A program made the translations under genes and the position numbers. A stretch of 5,395 nt of DNA. Source: Microbacterium sp. (GTDB taxonomy: Bacteria; Actinomycetota; Actinomycetes; Actinomycetales; Microbacteriaceae). Positions within the stretch are counted from its first letter, which is position 1. Each line of letters begins with the position of its first letter. Below, piece by piece: positions 1 to 5,080 of this stretch. The notes under the pieces are model-generated. The model did not search any database. It worked only from the letters and a program-made list of their open reading frames with translations, and was not told the origin of the DNA. Where the stretch lies: positions 1 through 5,395 of the forward strand of contig JAITUD010000399.1 of the NCBI GenBank assembly GCA_031286555.1, given 5' to 3'.

Positions 1-866
1 GCCGGGCACGCGCCGAACGGCGCGTTGAACGAGAACGTGCGCGGCTCGATCTCGGTGAGGGTGATCGGATGCCCGTTCGGGCAGGCCAGCTTCTCGGAGA
101 AGGACTGCCAGGCGGCATCCCCCTCCTCGTCGACGAAGTTGACCTGCATGACGCCGCCGGCAAGGCCGAGCGCGGTCTCGACCGAGTCGGTCACGCGGCC
201 GAGGATGTCGCCGGCCGCCACGAGGCGGTCGACGACCACGGCGATGTCGTGCTTGTAGCTCTTCTTCAGCTTCGGCGGCTCGGAGAGCTGGATGAGGTCA
301 CCGTCGACGATGGCACGCGAGTAGCCCTTCGCGCCGAGCTCGCGGAACAGGTCGACGAACTCGCCCTTCTTCTGCGAGACCACCGGGGCGACGATCTGGT
401 ACCGGGTGCGCTCCGGCAGCTCCATGAGCTGGTCGGCGATCTGCTGCACCGTCTGGCGCTGGATGCGCTCACCGCACTCGGGGCAGTGCGGCACGCCGAT
501 GCGCGCCCAGAGCAGACGCATGTAGTCGTAGATCTCGGTGATCGTGCCGACCGTCGAGCGCGGGTTGCGGTTCGTCGACTTCTGGTCGATCGACACCGCA
601 GGGCTGAGCCCCTCGATGAAGTCGACATCGGGGCGGTCGACCTGGCCGAGGAACTGCCGCGCGTAGGCGCTCAGCGACTCGACGTAGCGGCGCTGCCCCT
701 CTGCGAAGATCGTGTCGAACGCGAGACTGGACTTGCCGGAACCGGACAGGCCGGTGAAGACGACCAGCGAGTCGCGTGGGATCTCGATGTCGACGTTCTT
801 GAGATTGTGCACGCGGGCACCGCGGACACTGAGTTTTCCTGAGCTGGCGACGGGAACAATGGGCAC
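1..866 (-). CDS. uvrA: UvrABC excinuclease subunit A, N-terminal part (3' end off left edge)
   Basis: UvrA is the ABC-type ATPase that scans DNA for bulky lesions and loads UvrB in nucleotide-excision repair, in the cytoplasm. The visible 288 residues match the family closely. LSVRGARVHNLKNV precedes a Walker A GLSGSGKS (39-46), then FDTIFAEGQRRYVESLSAYARQ (split here as 50-60 and 61-71), the Q-loop-side IEGLSPAVSIDQ (84-95), and TVGTITEIYDYMRLLWARIG (105-124). CPECG (128-132) begins the UvrB-binding region, and the first zinc module starts at CPNGH (262-266) and runs off the edge after FNAPFGACP. Roughly 660 further residues are expected, since UvrA is usually about 950 aa. GTG at 866 is chosen because an in-frame TAG lies at 878-876 and no other usual start intervenes before the conserved LSVRG. 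No Shine-Dalgarno is visible, and the start looks leaderless. No LexA-type palindrome is seen in the 59-bp upstream gap, although uvrA is SOS-controlled in some actinobacteria. Identity is essentially certain. Confidence 0.98.
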   Translation of the reverse strand, partial: MPIVPVASSGKLSVRGARVHNLKNVDIEIPRDSLVVFTGLSGSGKSSLAFDTIFAEGQRRYVESLSAYARQFLGQVDRPDVDFIEGLSPAVSIDQKSTNRNPRSTVGTITEIYDYMRLLWARIGVPHCPECGERIQRQTVQQIADQLMELPERTRYQIVAPVVSQKKGEFVDLFRELGAKGYSRAIVDGDLIQLSEPPKLKKSYKHDIAVVVDRLVAAGDILGRVTDSVETALGLAGGVMQVNFVDEEGDAAWQSFSEKLACPNGHPITLTEIEPRTFSFNAPFGACP

Positions 867-872
867 CAGACA

Positions 873-878
873 AGTCTA
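873..878 (-). promoter_or_regulatory. Putative -10 element for leaderless uvrA transcription
   Basis: The coding strand reads TAGACT followed by exactly six bases (TGTCTG) and then the GTG start of uvrA. TANNNT-N6-RTG is the usual arrangement of leaderless actinobacterial genes, where the transcript begins at or next to the start codon. No Shine-Dalgarno precedes this GTG, which fits. No convincing -35 hexamer lies 16-18 bases further upstream; that position (about 896-901) is GC-only and lies within the neighbouring inverted repeat. This is a sequence-pattern call with no experimental support. Confidence 0.5.
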
Positions 879-881
879 GGA

Positions 882-903
882 GGGGCCACCGACATCGGGC
901 CCC
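882..903 (-). repeat. Intergenic inverted repeat upstream of uvrA
   Basis: GGGGCC and GGCCCC form a perfect 6-bp, all-G/C stem around a 10-base loop in the gap between the five-gene operon and uvrA. It ends four bases before the proposed uvrA -10 hexamer. It could act as a weak terminator for the upstream operon, as an operator, or be chance in GC-rich DNA. No run of T follows, so a classical intrinsic terminator is not supported. Confidence 0.4.
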
Positions 904-911
904 GGACAGCT

Positions 912-929
912 CTCAGGCGGCCGCCTCAG
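912..929 (-). terminator. Possible hairpin at the operon's 3' end
   Basis: On the transcribed strand CTGAGGC-GGCC-GCCTGAG can fold into a 7-bp stem with one G-G mismatch and a GGCC tetraloop. The core AGGCGGCCGCCT (915-926) is a perfect palindrome. The stem includes the TGA stop codon of the 180-aa membrane protein (928-926). It is followed by AGCTGTCC rather than a U-tract. It may slow or end transcription together with the second inverted repeat just downstream, but it does not meet the usual intrinsic-terminator pattern. Confidence 0.35.
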
Positions 930-1468
930 CCGGCATCCGCCCTGCGCAGCGCGCGCAGCGCGAACGCGACACCCCCCAGCAGCATCACGGCGCCCAGAGG
1001 CGCCAGCCAGGCGATCGCCGCCCCCGACGCTCCGGAGACCAGCAGCGAGCCGCCGAATGCGATCGGCTGCGCGATCAACTGGATCACTGCGAACCGGCGC
1101 GCGCTGGGCAGCAGCGCCCGCAGCGCGACCTGCGAGCGCAGCGAGATGGTCAGACCGATGCCCGCCAGCACGTGGACCGCGTGCACGAGCAGCACCGCCA
1201 GCGCCGTGCGCGCCGGAGAAGGCTCAGACACGAACAGGCCGATAGCGATGCTGACGGCGGCGACCCAGCCCACCATCGTGCGCGGCACGAAGACGCTCGC
1301 GACGGCCGCCACGATCGCGATCCCTCGCCACATCGGCAAGGGGATCACCGTGAACGCGGCAGCGACGGCCACCGCCACGAGCGCGAGGCGCACGACCGCA
1401 CCCGGTACGGATGCCGGAACCCTGAAGGTGTGCGGCCGCGGACGACCGCGCAGGGAGAGCCCGGTCAT
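926..1468 (-). CDS. Polytopic membrane protein of unknown function, last gene of MoxR operon
   Basis: I do not recognise a family for this 180-aa protein. After a basic N-terminus (MTGLSLRGRPRPHTFRVP) there are about six hydrophobic segments, near residues 22-42, 46-62, 65-81, 86-106, 125-145 and 149-173. It ends with the basic tail ALRALRRADAG. It is therefore almost entirely an integral inner-membrane protein. No charged or catalytic motif stands out; a histidine pair (HAVH, 96-99) lies within helix four. ATG at 1468 is chosen because it overlaps the stop of the DUF58 gene as ATGA (1468-1465), typical of translational coupling. An upstream in-frame ATG at 1546 would overlap DUF58 by 82 bases and add an arginine/alanine-rich stretch with no sign of being real. 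Position and coupling suggest it is a membrane partner of the MoxR/DUF58 complex. That role is inferred from context only. Confidence 0.85.
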   Translation of the reverse strand: MTGLSLRGRPRPHTFRVPASVPGAVVRLALVAVAVAAAFTVIPLPMWRGIAIVAAVASVFVPRTMVGWVAAVSIAIGLFVSEPSPARTALAVLLVHAVHVLAGIGLTISLRSQVALRALLPSARRFAVIQLIAQPIAFGGSLLVSGASGAAIAWLAPLGAVMLLGGVAFALRALRRADAG

Positions 1469-2802
1469 CGTCGCACCGCCGTCCGGGCGGAACGGCCACC
1501 GCGCTGCAGCACCCGCAGCACGGCATCCGCGTCGCCGCCTCGCCACGTCATCACATCGACACCGGTGCGGCGCAGCTCGCTCAGGATGTCACCCTGCTCG
1601 GCGAGCAGGGTGCGGATCGCCAGCCGCTGCTCGGCGCTGAGCCGGGAATCATCGGGTTCCGGCAGCACGTCTACGGCGACCACCGCATGGCCGGTCGCCC
1701 GCCATCGTGTGGCGAGCTCGGCCGCAGCACCGTCGAAGAAGGTGGAGAGCACGAACACGATCGACCCCTGCGGCACCGGCGGCGTGCGTCGGTAGCGCGA
1801 CCCGTCACCGCTGACACCTGTGGCCGCGATCACGTCACGCAGACGGGCCAGATACCTGGCACCCGAACCGCTGCGCAGCGTGCGGCCTCCGGGCGCGAGC
1901 TCATGGAAGGCGACCCTGTCGCCGGCCTCGATCGCCGCGGTGGCGATCGACAGTGCGGCCTCCCGGGCCAGATCCAAGGAAGTCGTGCCGGTGCGCTCGA
2001 CGTCGGCGGTGCCCCAGGTCGCGACGACCTCGCCGAGGTCGTCTGCGGTGTCGATCGCGATGACGACCGAGCTGTCGCTCAGGGTGTTGACCCGGCGCAC
2101 GTACAGCTCGCCAGGGGTGCGCGCGAGCCGCGCGGTCGCACGCCAGTCCACGCGTCGCAGCTCGTCGCCGGGGGCGAAGGGATGGATGTCGCGGAAGTCG
2201 CCGCCCTGCCCAGGTCTGGCGCCCTCGTGACTGCCGTGCAGTCCGGTCAGCCGCGGAGCGACGGGGATCTCGCGGAGTCTGCGCAGAGCGGGTACGGCGT
2301 TCCAGCCCAGACGCACGCGCGGCGACGGCGCCGACACCCAGACGCCGTCCAGAGCGACGCTCCGCGCAGTCACCTCGAGAAGGTCGATCGGCCCGGAATG
2401 GCGCAGGCGACTGCGGCTTCGCAGTGCACCGGAAGTCGGGGCGACCTCGGCCATCCCGGTCCTGTGGCCCGCCTGATCCACGGCGAGCTGCACCCAGTCG
2501 GCGTCCGCCGCGATGTCGACCCGTGCCGTGACCTCACCGGCGCGCTCGCCGGCCGCGGCCTCGAGCTCTACGGCCAGCTCTCCGCCCGAGGGCCGGCGCA
2601 GCAGCGCCCAGACGAAGCTCAGCGCGAGCGGAAGACCGACGGCGACGAGGTCGGGGCGGGACGTGGCGAGCCCCGCCCCGGCCAGGAGCACCGCCCCGCC
2701 GAGAGCCACAGCGAGCACGGGAGTGCGGTGCCACTCCAGCGCGGCCTGCATGCCGGCGCGATGTCCGGTGGGTTGCACCGCCCCGGCATCCTCCCTGTTC
2801 AT
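1465..2802 (-). CDS. DUF58 domain-containing membrane-anchored protein
   Basis: This 445-aa protein is the DUF58 (VWA-like fold) partner usually encoded next to MoxR ATPases. Two hydrophobic helices (about 28-46 and 51-69) are followed by arginines (LLRRPSGG), which places the rest in the cytoplasm. A beta-rich middle section (about 75-170) leads into the DUF58 signature: GDFRDIHPFAPGDELRRVDW (201-220), then RATARLARTPGELYVRR (221-237). The VWA-like core begins VVIAIDTADD (246-255) and continues to SIVFVLSTFFDG (347-358). The metal-site motif DxSxS is not intact: the sequence is D251-T-A-D-D, so normal MIDAS metal binding is doubtful. ATG at 2802 is chosen as the first in-frame ATG after the MoxR stop, leaving a 7-nt gap. 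It has no clear Shine-Dalgarno, so translation probably depends on coupling; Met18 (2751) is a less likely alternative start. Family assignment is secure. The molecular role of DUF58 proteins is poorly known. Confidence 0.95.
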   Translation of the reverse strand: MNREDAGAVQPTGHRAGMQAALEWHRTPVLAVALGGAVLLAGAGLATSRPDLVAVGLPLALSFVWALLRRPSGGELAVELEAAAGERAGEVTARVDIAADADWVQLAVDQAGHRTGMAEVAPTSGALRSRSRLRHSGPIDLLEVTARSVALDGVWVSAPSPRVRLGWNAVPALRRLREIPVAPRLTGLHGSHEGARPGQGGDFRDIHPFAPGDELRRVDWRATARLARTPGELYVRRVNTLSDSSVVIAIDTADDLGEVVATWGTADVERTGTTSLDLAREAALSIATAAIEAGDRVAFHELAPGGRTLRSGSGARYLARLRDVIAATGVSGDGSRYRRTPPVPQGSIVFVLSTFFDGAAAELATRWRATGHAVVAVDVLPEPDDSRLSAEQRLAIRTLLAEQGDILSELRRTGVDVMTWRGGDADAVLRVLQRGGRSARTAVRR

Positions 2803-2809
2803 GCGCGCA

Positions 2810-3811
2810 TCATGGTGCCGACGTTCCGGCCGGCGCCCCGCTCGGGGTGCCGGCGATGGTCGGCGGCACCGGGGTCTGCGCGACCACGGCGGCCACGATC
2901 GAGGCCGGGTCGATCCCCTGCGCCCATGCCTGCGGCGTGAGGGTGAGGCGATGGGCGAGCACCGGTTCGGCGATGCGCTTGATGTCGTCGGGACGCACGT
3001 ACGAGCGCCCGTCCAGGGCGGCGAGTGCACGGCCGACGAGCCCCAGCGCCTGCGAGCCGCGCGGCGAGGCGCCGACGGCCACGTTCGTCGCCGCGCGGGT
3101 GGCGCGCACCAGATCGACGCAGTACCGCGCGACGTCGGGATCGACGTGGATGCGCTCGACAGCCGCCTGCAGGGCGAGCAGGCCCTCCGCATCGATCACG
3201 GTCTCGACCGCGGCATCCGGTGTCTGTCGCTGCACGCGATCCAGGATGATCCGCGTCTCGCCCTCCGCGCTCGGATACCCCACCGACAGCCGGACCATGA
3301 AGCGGTCCAGCTGGGCCTCCGGCAGGGCGTAGGTGCCCTCGTACTCGATCGGGTTCGAGGTGGCGATCACGTGGAACGGCGCGGGCAGCGGGAACCTGTC
3401 GCCCTCCACGGTGACCTGCCGCTCGGCCATGGCCTCGAGCATCGCGGACTGGGTCTTCGGCGTCGTTCGGTTGATCTCGTCGGCGAGCAGCAGTCCGGTG
3501 AAGATCGGTCCGGGTCGGAATCGGAACTCCCCGGTCGCCGGGGCGTAGACGTAGGACCCCGTGACGTCGCCGGGAAGCATGTCGGGCGTGCACTGCAGCC
3601 GGCGGAAGTCCAGGCCCAGGGCTGTGGCGATGCTGCGCGCGGCGAGCGTCTTGCCGAGGCCGGGGACGTCCTCGAAGAGCACGTGCCCGCCCGCCAGGAT
3701 CGCTGCGAGGGCGACCGTGAGCGGGCCGTCCATGCCCACCACCGCGCCGCGCACGCTGTCCAGCACGCGGCGACCGATGTCCTCGATCCGGGTGATCTCG
3801 TCGGTGTCCAT
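2810..3811 (-). CDS. MoxR family AAA+ ATPase
   Basis: MoxR ATPases are AAA+ proteins thought to act as chaperone-like remodelers that mature or regulate partner complexes, often with DUF58/VWA proteins encoded alongside. This 333-aa protein has the full motif set: Walker A EDVPGLGKT (47-55), Walker B LLLADEINR (107-115), sensor 1 IATSNP (149-154), LPEAQLDRF (163-171) with the likely arginine finger region, and sensor 2 GASPRG (247-252) in the helical lid. QSAMLEAMAERQVTVEG (121-137) is typical of the family. The length is normal (about 310-350 aa). The Ala/Pro/Thr/Gly-rich tail (about 312-333) looks disordered. There is no membrane segment, so it is cytosolic. ATG at 3811 has AGGAG six bases upstream (3822-3818), and it directly abuts the TAG of the preceding gene. 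Its ATPase machinery looks intact. Which substrate it remodels cannot be read from the sequence. Confidence 0.97.
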   Translation of the reverse strand: MDTDEITRIEDIGRRVLDSVRGAVVGMDGPLTVALAAILAGGHVLFEDVPGLGKTLAARSIATALGLDFRRLQCTPDMLPGDVTGSYVYAPATGEFRFRPGPIFTGLLLADEINRTTPKTQSAMLEAMAERQVTVEGDRFPLPAPFHVIATSNPIEYEGTYALPEAQLDRFMVRLSVGYPSAEGETRIILDRVQRQTPDAAVETVIDAEGLLALQAAVERIHVDPDVARYCVDLVRATRAATNVAVGASPRGSQALGLVGRALAALDGRSYVRPDDIKRIAEPVLAHRLTLTPQAWAQGIDPASIVAAVVAQTPVPPTIAGTPSGAPAGTSAP

Positions 3812-4300
3812 CTATCTCTCCTGACTCGCCGTGCCGGCGCTGGACGTGGAAATGCGGTCGGTGGCGTCGAGGACCCGCTCGAGGTCTCTGCGGCGCACCT
3901 CGCGACGGCCGAACACCTCCCGGACATCGGGACCGACGAGTTCGTCGATGCGCTCGAAGTCTGCCGGGTCGTCGAGGTCGAGTCCATGGTGCGCGAGGCG
4001 CCGGCGCAGGACCTGCTGCACTCGAGCGACGATGACGTGTCCGGCGATGCCGGTGCGCGGATTGACCGACCAGGCCAGCCGCGAGACGTCCGAACCGCGC
4101 TGCAGCACGGTCTGCCGCTCTGGAGGCCACATCGAGCCCTCGTCGAGGAACGGCTGCTGGAAGGCCAGAACGATCACTCCGACGATGAGCAGCCAGGCGA
4201 TCGAGAACTCCACCGGGCTGCCGAGCCAGGTCATGATCGTCAGCACGATCCCGGCGGCGAGGAGCACGCCGATCGTGCCGAGGATGATCCGTCCCTTCAT
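3812..4300 (-). CDS. Two-helix membrane protein of unknown family between DUF4129 and MoxR genes
   Basis: I do not recognise a named family. The 162-aa product starts MKGR, followed by two hydrophobic helices (about 5-25 and 32-48) joined by a short turn containing WLGSPVE. By the positive-inside rule the remaining 110 residues face the cytoplasm. This tail is charged and mostly helical: VIVARVQQVLRRRLAHHG (89-106), then DDPADFERIDELVGPDVREVF (split as 110-120 and 121-130), then RREVRRRDLERVLDATDRI (132-150). The serine/threonine-rich end looks flexible. ATG at 4300 is supported by a strong Shine-Dalgarno (GGAGG seven bases upstream, 4312-4308) and by ATGA overlap with the DUF4129 stop. TAG at 3814-3812 is directly followed by the MoxR ATG, so the gene is locked into the operon on both sides. 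By context it is probably a structural or adaptor subunit working with MoxR. That role is inference. Confidence 0.87.
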   Translation of the reverse strand: MKGRIILGTIGVLLAAGIVLTIMTWLGSPVEFSIAWLLIVGVIVLAFQQPFLDEGSMWPPERQTVLQRGSDVSRLAWSVNPRTGIAGHVIVARVQQVLRRRLAHHGLDLDDPADFERIDELVGPDVREVFGRREVRRRDLERVLDATDRISTSSAGTASQER

Positions 4301-5031
4301 CGCCACTCCTCCTCGAGACGCTCCAGCAGCTCGCGGGCAGCCCGGCGGTCTGCGTCGTCGGCGACGTGGCCGCCGTATCGCACTCGTTCGTAGAGGTCCA
4401 CGAGCGCGCTGACGTCGCGCTCCGTGGCCGCGCGCCGGGCGATGATGCGCAGGGTGTACTCGCGGGGCGTCTCGCTGGCCGCGCGGGCGACGCCCGAGTC
4501 CGCGGCGGTCTGTTCCAGCCCCACCCAGGCGGCGATGATCGCGTCGCCCGGCTCTCGGGACGCGCCGATGACGTCGATCGCCGCGGCGATGCCACGGCGG
4601 ATCGCCGCAGCGGCGGCGACGGGGGCTTCGGCCCCGGCCGCCGGTTCGTCGTCGACCTCGGTCCCGTCCCTGCGCCGCAGCGGCCGGTCCCGCCACAGCT
4701 CACGAAGCCTTCGGACGACCAGCACGATCACCAGCACGACGAGCGCGAGCACCGCCAGGCAGACGATGACCGCCATCACCATCGCGATGATCTGGGCGAC
4801 CAGGTCATCACCATCCGACAGCTTGATCGGTCCGTCCGTGGCAGTGGGCTCAGGTTCCGGCGTCTGCTCGACCCCGTCGCCGGTCCCGAAGTCGACCGCG
4901 CGGAACGTCGGCAGCCCCTGCAGCCCGGCGACCAGCATGATGACCAGGAGCAGACCGCATGTCAGCGCGCCGACGATCACGGCTCGCGTCACCTCCGCAC
5001 GTCCTTCAGGAGGACGGGAGCTGCGGCGCAT
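4297..5031 (-). CDS. DUF4129 domain-containing membrane protein, first gene of MoxR operon
   Basis: DUF4129 is the C-terminal domain of many transglutaminase-like membrane proteins found in MoxR loci; here it stands without a transglutaminase domain. The 244-aa product has a basic N-terminus, a first helix at about 15-37, and a Pro/Glu/Asp-rich loop (about 41-77, with TPEPEP at 57-62) expected outside the cell. A second long helix (about 78-106) ends in RRLRELWRDRPLRRR, so the C-terminal half should be cytoplasmic. The DUF4129 signature covers about 160-240: AIIAAWVGLEQ (164-174), TPREYTLRI (188-196) and LVDLYERVRYGG (210-221), with a helical end ARELLERLEEEWR. ATG at 5031 is preferred because TAGGGT lies exactly six bases before it, a leaderless-type arrangement. 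GTG at 4992 (VTRAV) with AAGGA upstream is a plausible alternative that would remove 13 residues. The domain call rests on motif recognition alone. Confidence 0.88.
   Translation of the reverse strand: MRRSSRPPEGRAEVTRAVIVGALTCGLLLVIMLVAGLQGLPTFRAVDFGTGDGVEQTPEPEPTATDGPIKLSDGDDLVAQIIAMVMAVIVCLAVLALVVLVIVLVVRRLRELWRDRPLRRRDGTEVDDEPAAGAEAPVAAAAAIRRGIAAAIDVIGASREPGDAIIAAWVGLEQTAADSGVARAASETPREYTLRIIARRAATERDVSALVDLYERVRYGGHVADDADRRAARELLERLEEEWR
4306..4314 (-). promoter_or_regulatory. Strong ribosome-binding site for the 162-aa membrane protein
   Basis: The coding strand reads GAGGAGGAG followed by TGGCG and ATG. The GGAGG core sits seven bases from ATG 4300, which decides this start over the in-frame GTG two codons earlier. 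It is the clearest Shine-Dalgarno in the operon and lies inside the last codons of the DUF4129 gene. Confidence 0.8.
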
Positions 5032-5037
5032 GTCTCC

Positions 5038-5043
5038 ACCCTA
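5038..5043 (-). promoter_or_regulatory. Putative -10 element for the MoxR operon
   Basis: The coding strand reads TAGGGT, then six bases (GGAGAC), then ATG of the DUF4129 gene: the same TANNNT-N6-RTG layout seen at uvrA. GGAG ends only two bases before the ATG, too close for a normal Shine-Dalgarno, which favours a leaderless transcript. No good -35 is visible 17 bases upstream. Read-through from the MarR-like gene 49 bases upstream is an alternative way to transcribe the operon. Confidence 0.42.
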
Positions 5044-5046
5044 AAG

Positions 5047-5056
5047 GCCGCGCGGC
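5047..5056. repeat. 10-bp perfect palindrome between marR-like gene and MoxR operon
   Basis: GCCGCGCGGC equals its own reverse complement and sits four bases upstream of the proposed -10 hexamer, in the 49-bp gap. The position would suit an operator, for example for the adjacent MarR-like regulator. However, it is short, all G/C, and lacks the A/T-rich arms common in MarR/OhrR operators. Chance is a real possibility. Confidence 0.3.
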
Positions 5057-5080
5057 AACGCGCAGACCACGGTGAAGGGC

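Noticed and set aside
69..842. 257-codon open frame on the plus strand
   Set aside because: Antisense to the strongly conserved uvrA coding sequence; its composition is typical of a shadow frame.
841..925. LexA/SOS box upstream of uvrA
   Set aside because: I looked for a GAAC-N4-GTTC type palindrome. Only a lone GAAC near 854 is present, without a matching GTTC arm, so no SOS box is supported.
1469..1546. N-terminal extension of the 180-aa membrane protein to ATG 1546
   Set aside because: It would overlap DUF58 by 82 bases and add an Arg/Ala-rich stretch. The ATGA overlap at 1468-1465 is a much better start.
1687..2940. 417-codon open frame on the plus strand
   Set aside because: Antisense to DUF58 and the end of MoxR, with no recognisable motif and no promoter or ribosome site.
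2803..3192. Upstream extension of the DUF58 frame to 3192
   Set aside because: This stretch lies inside the MoxR coding sequence and reads as Arg/Ser/Pro-rich shadow sequence; ATG 2802 follows the MoxR stop directly.
2513..4393. 626-codon open frame on the plus strand
   Set aside because: It lies antisense to DUF58, MoxR, the 162-aa gene and part of the DUF4129 gene, all with clear motifs. Its translation is low-complexity Arg/Asp/Gly/His sequence without family motifs, as expected for antisense of GC-rich codons.
2799..4703. 634-codon open frame on the minus strand in another frame
   Set aside because: It overlaps the MoxR and 162-aa genes in a shifted frame, and the product is Arg/Pro/Ser-rich with no domain. 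The MoxR frame has the full AAA+ motif set.
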